Shown piece by piece: positions 29,380 to 37,481 of a stretch of DNA of 64,000 nucleotides. Below the pieces are notes generated by a model. It did no database searches and had not been told where the DNA came from. It saw only the letters and a list, made by a program, of their open reading frames with translations. The stretch's first letter is position 1, and each line of letters begins with the position of its first letter. The translations under genes were made by a program, and so were the position numbers. The stretch is from Mucilaginibacter mallensis (GTDB taxonomy: Bacteria > Bacteroidota > Bacteroidia > Sphingobacteriales > Sphingobacteriaceae): positions 4,464,001 through 4,528,000 of the forward strand of contig NZ_LT629740.1 in NCBI RefSeq assembly GCF_900105165.1, read 5' to 3'.

Positions 29380-31377
29380 TTATTCTTTACTTTTCCAGAC
29401 ATTGTTTGCCGGGTTATAATCGGGCAATACATTGTCCGGGTCATATGTAACCGACTCAATAGGTTCGGTTGATGGATATTTAAAAGTACGGGTGGCGAAG
29501 CGTTCCCATATCTCAACCGGATATTTTATACGCTCGGTTTTACCGCTCTTGGTTTTTATCTCCAATATTACCGGCATAGCCATTTTGTCAAGATTATCAA
29601 TAGTGATCAACGCTCCTTTTGTTGGGTCGCCATCTACATATTTAACATCGCTAACAGCTACATCAAGTCTCCAGTTGTTAATGAACCAGCCTCTCCAGAA
29701 CCATTGCAAACTCTCGCCCGATACATTTTCCATCGTGCGGAAAAAGTCATCAGGTGTTGGGTGTTTATAGGCCCATCTTTCAATATAAGTTCTGAATGCG
29801 CGATCAAAACGTTCTGGACCCAGAATCTGCTCACGTAATAAAACTAAACCTACGCTTGGTTTTGCATATAATAAAGTACCCGTATGCGCTTCCTTTAAAT
29901 CAGCCGGGGCAGTTAACACAGGCTCCAGATCAGGCGCGGTAAACCTGGCACCTGTCATATGCATATCAGATGGCCTGGTTGATTTGTACTCGCCATTATT
30001 AAAATCGGCAGTTGATAAGCCGTTGATAAAGGTATTAAATCCTTCATCCATCCAGCCATATAAACGCTCGTTTGAGCCTACTATCATTGGGAACCAGGTA
30101 TGGCCAAACTCATGGTCGTTAACACCCCACAGGCCTTTTCCTTTGGCTTTTGATCCGCAGAAAACAATACCCGGGTATTCCATACCGCCCACAATTCCAG
30201 CAACAGCGGTAGCAGCCGGATAAGGATACTCAAACCATTTGGCCGAGTTATATTCGATAGATTTTTTTACGTATTCGGTTGATCTCCCCCATGCATCGTT
30301 GCCATCGCTTTCAACCGGGTAGGCCGATATAGCTATTGATTTTTTTCCGCTTGGCAAATCCATCTTAGCTGCATCAACAATAAACGCCGCTGAAGATGCC
30401 CAAGAAGCATCACGCGCGTTTTTTATCTTAAAATGCCAGGTTAATGTTGATTTGCCAGCCGGGCGCGAAGCTGGGTCGGTAACTTCGGCCGCAGTACGGA
30501 TAAGTACCGTTTTTTCGCTTTCAGCAGCTTGTGCCCAGCGTTTTTGCTGTTCCGACGTATAAACTTCTTTAGGGTTTTGTAACTCACCTGATGCAAATAC
30601 AATGTGGTTTGCAGGCGCGGTAATACTCAGGTCGAAGTCGCCGTACTCCAGGTAAAACTCACCCGGACCAGTATAAGGCAGCGTATTCCATCCCATCACA
30701 TCATCATACACACACATACGCGGGTACCATTGCGCTATCTGGAATATTTTACCATTTTTAGTATCCAATACCCCCATACGGTCCGATCCGTAATTTGGCG
30801 GTGTAAATGACCATTCTATCTGCACTTTTACCTTGCCACCGTTAGCAGCAAGTTCTTTTGGTAAAAACACCTGCATACGGGTATCGGTTATCAGGTATTT
30901 TACTTCAACACCATCAACCTTAATTGATTTTATTTTATCACCCGCGTCAAATACTTGTCCGCGGCCCCAGTTACGGCTGCCCGTTAACGGTACAATAGCC
31001 GTACCCCTTGAATCCTGTTTAAAAAGGTTCTGCTCAACCTGCATCCATAAAAAGCCTAATTTTTGCGGACTGTTGTTGGTATAGGTAACTGTTTCAGAAC
31101 CGGTAATTTCGTTGGTTTTATCGTCCAGCGTAGCTGCTAACTGGTAGTCGGCACGGTTTTGCCAGTATTTCGGCCCGGGTTGCCCATCGGCTGCACGGTT
31201 CTCGTTTCCATTCTTTGTGTAAAAGTACGGACCAAAAGCATCGCGGTAATTGTATTTGCTAACAGGTTTAGAAGTGTCTGTTGCGGCTACAGGCTGTGGG
31301 GTTTGTTGCTGTGCCTGGCTCACATTAATAATAGCAACAAAAGCCGGTATTATACCGGCAAGCAGTTTAAATTTCAT
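29380..31377 (-). CDS. M1-family zinc metallopeptidase, secreted (long form)
   Basis: 665 residues with a signal peptide (to about residue 22, VSQAQ). The N-terminal beta-domain (about 60-270) contains GPGEFYLEYGDFDLSITAP. The catalytic core holds GGMEYPGIVF (the G-x-M-E-N-like exopeptidase loop), the zinc motif HEFGHTW and, 19 residues on, the Glu in LYGWMDEGFNTF. The tyrosine region follows (AYKHPTPDDFFRTMENVSGE). M1 enzymes remove N-terminal residues from peptides. It lacks the long C-terminal HEAT-like domain of E. coli PepN and ends after a short beta-domain. A second, shorter M1 protein is at 50948. Periplasmic peptide trimming is the likely role. Confidence 0.9.
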   Translation of the reverse strand: MKFKLLAGIIPAFVAIINVSQAQQQTPQPVAATDTSKPVSKYNYRDAFGPYFYTKNGNENRAADGQPGPKYWQNRADYQLAATLDDKTNEITGSETVTYTNNSPQKLGFLWMQVEQNLFKQDSRGTAIVPLTGSRNWGRGQVFDAGDKIKSIKVDGVEVKYLITDTRMQVFLPKELAANGGKVKVQIEWSFTPPNYGSDRMGVLDTKNGKIFQIAQWYPRMCVYDDVMGWNTLPYTGPGEFYLEYGDFDLSITAPANHIVFASGELQNPKEVYTSEQQKRWAQAAESEKTVLIRTAAEVTDPASRPAGKSTLTWHFKIKNARDASWASSAAFIVDAAKMDLPSGKKSIAISAYPVESDGNDAWGRSTEYVKKSIEYNSAKWFEYPYPAATAVAGIVGGMEYPGIVFCGSKAKGKGLWGVNDHEFGHTWFPMIVGSNERLYGWMDEGFNTFINGLSTADFNNGEYKSTRPSDMHMTGARFTAPDLEPVLTAPADLKEAHTGTLLYAKPSVGLVLLREQILGPERFDRAFRTYIERWAYKHPTPDDFFRTMENVSGESLQWFWRGWFINNWRLDVAVSDVKYVDGDPTKGALITIDNLDKMAMPVILEIKTKSGKTERIKYPVEIWERFATRTFKYPSTEPIESVTYDPDNVLPDYNPANNVWKSKE

Positions 31378-31429
31378 TTAGTTGTCAATCAGTTAAAAAT
31401 CGACCGAAAGATAATATAAAATACGGAGA

Positions 31430-31498
31430 AGCCCCGATTAGTAAAATAATTGTTACCTGAACGTTAATAATTCAGGTATTATTTTACCAACCGGGGCT
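31430..31498. repeat. long interrupted hairpin upstream of the M1 gene
   Basis: Three paired segments in order: AGCCCCG with CGGGGCT, GTAAAATAAT with ATTATTTTAC, and ACCTGAA with TTCAGGT, around a 9-base loop and small bulges. It lies between the ArsC-like gene stop (31525) and the M1 start (31377), so it could terminate the first or form the leader of the second. A smaller TAACCG/CGG-type hairpin follows the ArsC-like stop directly. Confidence 0.6.
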
Positions 31499-31524
31499 GC
31501 TATTTTATAACCGCTTAACGGCTA

Positions 31525-31872
31525 TTATTTTTTAAAATGCTGCTTATAAGCCTGCTCATCAAAGCCAAAGAATAAAAATCCGCCGTCTTCAATAACCGGC
31601 CGTTTTATCATACTGGTTTTATCTTTCAATAGTGGCAGTGCTTCAGCAACGCCTTTTACGCTTTCCTTTACCGATGGATCAAGCTGTTTCCATGTAAGGC
31701 CCTGCTTATTCATAAAATGGGCATAGCCTGCTTTGCTATCCCATTCCTGTAATTTCCCATCGTTGATGCCTAACTTTTTAAAGTCATGAAATTCATAATC
31801 AACTCCATTATCTTTAAACCAGTCGAGCGCTTTTTTAACTGTATTACAATTTTTAATGCCGTATACTTTCAT
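31525..31872 (-). CDS. ArsC/Spx/YffB-family protein
   Basis: 115 residues, the usual length. The thioredoxin-like fold starts MKVYGIKNCNTVKKALDWFKDNG, with a lone cysteine in KNCNTVKKA (YffB-like) and no CxxC. The middle segment (YEFHDFKKLGI) and the end (IKRPVIEDGGFLFFGFD) follow the ArsC/Spx pattern, in which the arginine after K interacts with an oxyanion in arsenate reductases. Members are glutathione-linked reductases or RNA-polymerase binders; with one cysteine, arsenate reductase is unlikely and YffB-like is preferred. 6 bases upstream of it ends the outer-membrane receptor gene, so it may be co-transcribed. Confidence 0.8.
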   Translation of the reverse strand: MKVYGIKNCNTVKKALDWFKDNGVDYEFHDFKKLGINDGKLQEWDSKAGYAHFMNKQGLTWKQLDPSVKESVKGVAEALPLLKDKTSMIKRPVIEDGGFLFFGFDEQAYKQHFKK

Positions 31873-31878
31873 TTGTTA

Positions 31879-34329
31879 TTATTGATTGCCTGTGCCTTTG
31901 CTGCTGCTTTTCGTATCGTCGTTATCTATCCCGTGTTGATTTTTCTTGATGTCGCTGTTCAATCTGCCAAACTTGTAGCTTACCCTTAGGGCAAATGTAC
32001 GATATGTTTGTTCATGATTATCCACCTGTGAAAAATCAGGAGTGTTGGTTGTTGAACTTCCATGCCAATATTTGCTCCATGGGTTATTAGCTACTAAGGA
32101 TATGCTGGCGGTTTTATTCAGGAAATCTTTACTGAATACATAGGAATTAAATATAAAATAACTTGATTTTCCCTGTAAAGTTACGTTGCCACTAAAGTAA
32201 CCGGTGTTCATCCCAATGCGGTAGCCGCTTGTAAATTTGTAACTGATGCTTGTAAACATATTGCCCATGTAACCACTATTTTTGTAAGAAGTTCCATTAT
32301 AAAAACCCTGCAACCATAAGCGGTTTAACAAACCATTAATGTTTACTGATAGTTTTGATGTTATAGGAATATTAGCATTAATGTTATAACCTAAAGTTCT
32401 GTTGCTGCCTAAGTTTTGATATGTTGAGTAAGTAACTGTATCCAGTTGATTACCTATCGTCTCCGTTTTAAGGCTGGTTACGTTTTGGATAGAATTGTTG
32501 GAGAACGAATAACTAAACCCTGTATTTATTGATGCTTTTGAAAAATGACTGTAATTCAACTCGAATACATGGTTTAATTCTGGTTTCAGATTAGGGTTAC
32601 CCGAGCTGATGAATTGCGGATCGGACCTGTCAACAAAAGGATTTAACTCACTTATAGAAGGGCGTTGTATACGCTCTGTAAACCCAAAATTGATACTGTT
32701 ATTTTTAAACTGGCGCTGTATAGAAACCGACGGAATAAGATTGGTATAATTTGTGTTTAAGGTAGAACCCACTGAACTAAAATCAGCATTAACAGTAGTT
32801 TCCTCTAATCGTAACCCGGCTTTTCCTGTCCAGTCCTTTAATTTTACCTGGTATGAGTTATATAAGCTGTATACATCCTGGTGATAGTTAAAGTTGTTGG
32901 TTTGCTCGTCATTTTGCAGGTATTCATTGTTTTGCGTGTTAGCCAATGTATCTTGGTGGAAATTACTGAAGTTATTTCTGAAGATGGCTTTACCACCTAC
33001 CTCAAGACTGAATTTTTTAAAAGGCTGCGCATAATCGATCTGTACTGTTTGATCTCTTTCTCCGGAATTGTTGTATTGACGGAAATTTGGCTGGCGATAA
33101 TTAACAGTATCAGTAAATAAGTTCTGATTATATTCATTATCAGGAGAATAACTATACCTGTATGACAAGGTCAATAACTGATCCTTACTCTTTTTAAACC
33201 CTAGCTGATAATTAATGCTTGCATCAACACCAGTATACTTTGAAGTACTGCTATTGTTTGTAGCATATTGCTGCGAGATAATATTGTTCATCACAGTTTG
33301 TGTAAAACTGCCTTCGCCATTATTATTTACACCATTATTAAAATCAATTGACGCGGTAACCAGGTTAAGCGAATCAATCTCATAGCTAAATTCACCATCA
33401 AAATACTTGTAGTTGCCGGTATAATCGGCACTGCCTGATTGTGTTAAAACAGATGCCGGGTTAAAAAAAGTTTGTGTATTATCAAAGGGATTTGTGGATT
33501 TGTTTTGTCGGCCCAGGCCTGCGTAGCCAGAAAAACCGAACTTACCTTCCTTTACCGTGCCATTTAAATTGACGCCGGGGCCCCAAATTGTATTATAGCG
33601 CGCATTAACACCAATGTTATAGCCCTGGTCGGCATTTTTTGTGGTGATGATGTTAATAATCCCGGCTAAACCTTCCGCATCGTATTTTGCAGGTGGTGTG
33701 GTGATCACTTCAATTTTTACAATGTTGGTAGCCGGCATGGACCGCAATACATCCGACGGACTTTTAGCCAGCAAAGCTGATTCTTTACCATTTACCAATA
33801 TTTTATAGTTACCGCTGCCTTTCAGCTGTATGTTATCATTCGCATCTACCGTTAATAAGGGCACCTTTCGCATCATATCCAGCGCAGTTATCGATTTACT
33901 TTCCGGGTCGGAGGCTACGTTATAGCTAATACGGTCAACCTCTTGCTGCATCAGGGGCTTTACTGCGGTTACCGAAACCTCTTTTAATTGATTGGTAGCC
34001 GGTTTCAGTTTTATTTTACCTGCGTTTGTGATGCCGGCGGCAGATGATATATTAATAACCTTAGTGCTATATCCTACAAAAGCCAATACCAACTGATACT
34101 TTTTTCCTGCGGGAGCCTTCAGCTCGAAGCTGCCGTCATCTTTTGTTAAATTACTTTTTACGGGTACTTTGGTTTGGGCATCCTGTAATGCTACGGTAAC
34201 ATAGCCCTGCGGCTGGTTGGTCACCGAGTCGATCACTATACCTTTAACAATTACAGTTGGAGCAGCATTTTGAGCCAATGCCAGGGCATAAAAATAACAG
34301 CACAATGCTGTTAGTAAAATTTTTCTCAT
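31879..34329 (-). CDS. outer membrane receptor, CarboxypepD_reg-like plus OMP_b-brl barrel
   Basis: 816 residues with a signal peptide (cleavage near ALAQN). First comes a carboxypeptidase-regulatory-like beta-sandwich (about 25-110: IVKGIVIDSVTNQPQGYVTVALQDA), typical of Bacteroidota receptors. A plug domain follows (about 120-225) with LKEVSVTAVKPLMQQEVDRISYNV and SMPATNIVKIEVITTPPAKYDAEGLAGIINI. The remaining 590 residues are an aromatic-rich beta-barrel ending ALRVSYKFG. The barrel is the OMP_b-brl_3 kind often found without a SusD partner, and no SusD-like gene is next to it. It may depend on TonB for transport, but the ligand is unknown. It is downstream of pth by about 155 bp. Confidence 0.85.
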   Translation of the reverse strand: MRKILLTALCCYFYALALAQNAAPTVIVKGIVIDSVTNQPQGYVTVALQDAQTKVPVKSNLTKDDGSFELKAPAGKKYQLVLAFVGYSTKVINISSAAGITNAGKIKLKPATNQLKEVSVTAVKPLMQQEVDRISYNVASDPESKSITALDMMRKVPLLTVDANDNIQLKGSGNYKILVNGKESALLAKSPSDVLRSMPATNIVKIEVITTPPAKYDAEGLAGIINIITTKNADQGYNIGVNARYNTIWGPGVNLNGTVKEGKFGFSGYAGLGRQNKSTNPFDNTQTFFNPASVLTQSGSADYTGNYKYFDGEFSYEIDSLNLVTASIDFNNGVNNNGEGSFTQTVMNNIISQQYATNNSSTSKYTGVDASINYQLGFKKSKDQLLTLSYRYSYSPDNEYNQNLFTDTVNYRQPNFRQYNNSGERDQTVQIDYAQPFKKFSLEVGGKAIFRNNFSNFHQDTLANTQNNEYLQNDEQTNNFNYHQDVYSLYNSYQVKLKDWTGKAGLRLEETTVNADFSSVGSTLNTNYTNLIPSVSIQRQFKNNSINFGFTERIQRPSISELNPFVDRSDPQFISSGNPNLKPELNHVFELNYSHFSKASINTGFSYSFSNNSIQNVTSLKTETIGNQLDTVTYSTYQNLGSNRTLGYNINANIPITSKLSVNINGLLNRLWLQGFYNGTSYKNSGYMGNMFTSISYKFTSGYRIGMNTGYFSGNVTLQGKSSYFIFNSYVFSKDFLNKTASISLVANNPWSKYWHGSSTTNTPDFSQVDNHEQTYRTFALRVSYKFGRLNSDIKKNQHGIDNDDTKSSSKGTGNQ

Positions 34330-34483
34330 ATGACAGTTAACAGTTGTTTAGGTAGACGTGGAAGTTATCCGTTCGTTACAGATAGGTAAAGGTATTTTTA
34401 TACAGGTAAAGGTATTTTACTTTTTACAGACAAAAAAGCATTTAACAAACTTTAACTAAAAGATTAGTTTAAGTTAACACTGG

Positions 34484-35044
34484 CTACCTATTATACTTAG
34501 TCATAGTAAGTTCCGTACCAATAGTGGCGAAGCTTTTTATAATTTCAATAGAGCGGTCGATAAGGGCAGGCAGTTCAGGTTTTTCATCATCATCAAAGCC
34601 GCTCAGTACATAATCAACCTGCCGGCCTTTGGGGTAGTTATCACTCACGCCAAAACGCAGGCGTGCGTATTCATTGTTGCCAAGGGTCGCTTCAATATGT
34701 TTTAAGCCATTGTGGCCTGCAGCGCTTCCTTTAGGTTTCAGGCGTAGCGTACCTAATGGCAGGGCAATATCATCAACAATAACCAATACGTTTTCAACGG
34801 GGATCTTCAGTTCCTTCATCCAATGGTTAAGGGCCTTACCGCTTAAATTCATATAGGTTGTTGGCTTAATAAGGTATAGTGTACGGCTTTTATAGTTTAC
34901 CTCAGTATAATAAGCCAGTCGCATGTTATAAAACTTAACATTTTCCTGCTTGGCCATTTCATCCAACACCATAAACCCGATGTTATGCCGGGTATCAGCA
35001 TATTCCGGACCAATGTTACCTAAACCAACTATAAGATATTTCAT
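34484..35044 (-). CDS. pth: peptidyl-tRNA hydrolase
   Basis: 186 residues, normal length. It releases tRNA from stalled peptidyl-tRNA in the cytoplasm. Key residues: MKYLIVGLGNIGPEYADTRHNIGFM with the catalytic His in TRHNIGF, LIKPTTYMNLSGKAL with the asparagine, VIVDDIALPLGTLRLKPKGSAAGHNGLKHIE with the conserved Asp and His, and ARLRFGVSD. The gene is behind rplY in the order prs-rplY-pth found in many bacteria; the intergenic region between them contains several palindromes. Confidence 0.96.
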   Translation of the reverse strand: MKYLIVGLGNIGPEYADTRHNIGFMVLDEMAKQENVKFYNMRLAYYTEVNYKSRTLYLIKPTTYMNLSGKALNHWMKELKIPVENVLVIVDDIALPLGTLRLKPKGSAAGHNGLKHIEATLGNNEYARLRFGVSDNYPKGRQVDYVLSGFDDDEKPELPALIDRSIEIIKSFATIGTELTMTKYNR

Positions 35045-35117
35045 AAGCCCCTAACCCCTAAAGGGGGATTTTTGATTTGCGTAGTTATCTTTATAATAAT
35101 GATGAATTTGAATCTTT

Positions 35118-35267
35118 GAGTGTTCGGAAGATCTATGTTCCCCTCTTGAGAGGGGGCGTGTTGACGGTGCGGCTGCAGGGGTGTGTTATTCCGCATGCAT
35201 AATAACACACCCCTACACCCCTCTCAAGAGGGGAATCGCACAAAGCCACGCTTCTTTCGGACACTCC
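35118..35267. repeat. nested palindrome in the rplY-pth gap
   Basis: Outer arms GAGTGTTCGGAAGATCTATG (35118-35137) and the complement of GGAGTGTCCGAAAGAAGC (to 35267). Next pair TTCCCCTCTTGAGAGGGG against CCCCTCTCAAGAGGGGAA. Innermost pair AGGGGTGTGTTATT (35178-35191) against AATAACACACCCCT. The rest of the 340-bp gap holds a CCCCTAACCCCTAAAGGGG motif next to pth (35048-35066) and the rplY terminator. Confidence 0.75.
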
Positions 35268-35311
35268 AGGTTTGAAACCCATCGCTATGCGAAGATATTA
35301 TTTCTATACAA

Positions 35312-35341
35312 GAACAGCGATAAGTAAACTTATCGCTGTTC
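35312..35341 (-). terminator. hairpin after rplY
   Basis: GAACAGCGATAAGT (35312-35325), loop AA, ACTTATCGCTGTTC (35328-35341): a perfect 14-bp stem, 43 bases after the rplY stop on the minus strand. The tail on that strand is not strongly U-rich, so it could be a terminator or an RNA-end stabiliser. Confidence 0.6.
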
Positions 35342-35384
35342 AAATTAGTTAACCCTTAACTCCCCCTTCAGGGGGCCGGGGGGC

Positions 35385-35969
35385 TTATTTTTTGCCTGAA
35401 GCAGCTTCCTGCTCAGCCTGACGTAATGCACGTGAAGTAGTTACCGATACAATGGTATCTTCAATAGCGTTAGTAATAGTCAGGTTAGGAACTTTAATTT
35501 CAGCAACTTTTACTGATTTACCCACTTCTAAGCCTTCAATGCTCACTTCAATCGCATCTAAGTGATCTTTAGGTAATGCTTTGATACGTAATTTTCTTAG
35601 TTTCTGAACTAATTTACCACCTGCTTTAACACCTGATGAGCTTCCGGTTAATTTGATCGGAATTTCAATGGTAACTGGTTTTTTCTCATCTAACAACAGA
35701 AAATCTACGTGGATGATCTGCTCAGTTAATGGGTGGAACTGGATATCTTTAATGATAGCCTGTGAAGTTACACCAGCAATTTGTAAATCGATGAAATGAA
35801 CAACCGGTGTGTAAACTACGGCTTTCAAATCAGCTGCGGACACTGCAAAGTGGGTTTGGGTTGGCCCACCGTAAAGTACTGCTGGTACCAGGCTCTGGTA
35901 ACGCAATTCCTTCGCGTCTCGTTTCCCTACGTTCTCTCTTAAAGAACCGCTAATAGCAATTGATTTCAT
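35385..35969 (-). CDS. rplY: ribosomal protein bL25 (Ctc-like)
   Basis: 194 residues, the longer Ctc type. The N-terminal L25 domain (about 1-95: SIAISGSLRENVGKRDAKELRYQSLVPAVLYGG and HFIDLQIAGVTSQAIIKDIQFHP) binds 5S rRNA. The C-terminal TL5 domain (about 100-185) follows. A short Ala/Glu tail ends the protein. The gene lies after prs and before pth; this neighbourhood is conserved in bacteria. Heptad element E fills the prs-rplY gap. Confidence 0.94.
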   Translation of the reverse strand: MKSIAISGSLRENVGKRDAKELRYQSLVPAVLYGGPTQTHFAVSAADLKAVVYTPVVHFIDLQIAGVTSQAIIKDIQFHPLTEQIIHVDFLLLDEKKPVTIEIPIKLTGSSSGVKAGGKLVQKLRKLRIKALPKDHLDAIEVSIEGLEVGKSVKVAEIKVPNLTITNAIEDTIVSVTTSRALRQAEQEAASGKK

Positions 35970-35992
35970 TTGTTTTTATTTATTCTTGTTAA

Positions 35993-36104
35993 TAGTTGAT
36001 GGTTCATAGTTCATAGTAAACTATGCCCACCTTGTGTATTCTCTTTTTATTATGATGATCTGTTGTTCAAAAACTATGAACTATGAACCATCAGCCATGA
36101 ACTT
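35993..36104. repeat. heptad-repeat hairpin E (TGAACYA type)
   Basis: The left arm (35993-36020) reads TAGTTGA, TGGTTCA, TAGTTCA, TAGTAAA. The right arm (36070-36104) reads AAAACTA, TGAACTA, TGAACCA, TCAGCCA, TGAACTT. The heptamer type is the same as in element C, 29 kb away, but the spacers differ. It starts 2 bases beyond the prs stop codon (36107). Confidence 0.88.
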
Positions 36105-36106
36105 TC

Positions 36107-37051
36107 TCAATCCACCTTAAACAACTGGCTTATTGAGCCGTGTTCGTTTACATTTTCAATAGCACTTGCAAACAATTTAGCGGTTGTTAATACCCTTATC
36201 TTATCGCTTTTGTGTTTTAGTGGTATTGTATCAGTAACTATCAATTCAGTTAATACCGAATTCTCGATAGTTTCATATGCTTTGCCTGATAGTACCGGGT
36301 GTGTACAAACCGCTCTTACGGTACGTGCGCCACGCTCCATAATCAGGGCTGCTGCTTTAGCCAGTGTACCCGCGGTATCACAAATATCATCTATCAGTAC
36401 AATGTCCTGGTCGGTTACATCACCTATCAGTGTCATTGATTCAATTTCATTTGCACGCTTACGACGTTTATCGCAAATAACAACTTCGGCATTAAAAAAC
36501 TTGGCGAAGCTGCGTGCCCTGTATGAACCGCCCATATCCGGCGAGGCAATGGTTAAATTACCTAAGCCCAGGCTTTTTATATAAGGTACAAAAATGATCG
36601 AAGCATCCAGGTGATCAACCGGGATATCAAAAAATCCTTGTATCTGTGCCGCGTGCAGATCCATGGTCATAATGCGGTTAATACCCGCTGCAACCAATAA
36701 ATTAGCTACCAGCTTTGAGCCGATTGCCACACGTGGTTTATCTTTTCTGTCCTGGCGTGCCAGTCCAAAGTAAGGGATAACTGCCGTTACATAATGCGCC
36801 GATGCCCTACGTGCCGCGTCGATCAGCATTAGTAATTCAATTAAGTTATCAGTTGGCGGGTTGGTTGATTGTATCAAAAACACATCGCAACCACGTACTG
36901 ATTCATTAAAATGCGGCTGAAATTCGCCATCACTAAATACTGAGAGGGTCACCTCCCCTAATTCGCGCCCGTAAGCATCAGCAATATTTTGCGCCAGTAC
37001 CGTAGTACCTGAACCTGCAAATAACTTAATGGGGTTAAACTGTAAAGGCAT
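36107..37051 (-). CDS. prs: ribose-phosphate pyrophosphokinase
   Basis: 314 residues, normal length. It makes PRPP from ribose 5-phosphate and ATP for purine, pyrimidine, histidine and tryptophan synthesis. Signatures: IKLFAGSGTTVLAQNIADAYG, the DGE loop (SVFSDGEFQPHFNESVRG), QDRKDKPRVAI, metal-binding DLHAAQIQGFFDIPVDHL and the PRPP-binding VLIDDICDTAGTLAKAA. The upstream gap holds tRNA-Gln and heptad element F. Confidence 0.96.
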   Translation of the reverse strand: MPLQFNPIKLFAGSGTTVLAQNIADAYGRELGEVTLSVFSDGEFQPHFNESVRGCDVFLIQSTNPPTDNLIELLMLIDAARRASAHYVTAVIPYFGLARQDRKDKPRVAIGSKLVANLLVAAGINRIMTMDLHAAQIQGFFDIPVDHLDASIIFVPYIKSLGLGNLTIASPDMGGSYRARSFAKFFNAEVVICDKRRKRANEIESMTLIGDVTDQDIVLIDDICDTAGTLAKAAALIMERGARTVRAVCTHPVLSGKAYETIENSVLTELIVTDTIPLKHKSDKIRVLTTAKLFASAIENVNEHGSISQLFKVD

Positions 37052-37062
37052 CTTCTATATTA

Positions 37063-37210
37063 TTTCAATTTCAGATTTGATTTATAATGATTTAGAATAT
37101 TTAATCAGCTTGAATATCCTGTTGCCAAAGCTACTATAAAACAATTCGGATTTCGATTTTTTAAACCGGAAAAAAATCCGAAATCAAAAACCCGAAATCC
37201 GAAATCAAAT
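37063..37210. repeat. heptad-repeat locus F (ATCCGAA type)
   Basis: The left side (37063-37097) reads TTTCAAT, TTCAGAT, TTGATTT, ATAATGA, TTTAGAA. A second left group at 37145-37158 reads TTCGGAT, TTCGATT. The right arm (37176-37210) reads ATCCGAA, ATCAAAA, ACCCGAA, ATCCGAA, ATCAAAT, complementary to the left groups. It lies between tRNA-Gln and prs, ending 4 bases from the tRNA 3' end. Confidence 0.75.
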
Positions 37211-37214
37211 TTTG

Positions 37215-37285
37215 TTGCCCGACCAGGATTCGAACCTAGACAAACGGTACCAAAAACCGTCGTACTACCATTATACTATCAGGCA
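37215..37285 (-). tRNA. tRNA-Gln (anticodon TTG)
   Basis: 71 nt on the minus strand. The 7-bp acceptor TGCCTGA pairs with TCGGGCA (one G-T pair), with discriminator base A at 37215. D arm TAGTATAATGGTAGTA, anticodon stem ACGGT/ACCGT around loop TTTTGGT giving anticodon TTG, and T arm TAGGTTCGAATCCTGG. CCA is not encoded. It lies upstream of prs on the same strand. Confidence 0.95.
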
Positions 37286-37481
37286 ATCTCCTATGGTTTG
37301 TTATCCACCCCAAAAAGGAATGCAAATATAAGGCGATTTTTTCGTTATCAAAAGCAAATTTGTAAAAAGTGTAAAATATCTTGTTTTATTTTAAAATGCT
37401 TAATTTAATAACTTATTAAACCATTAGCCAAAGCAGTTCTCTATTCAATTAATTATCTGCGCCTTAAACTGAAATTACGCT

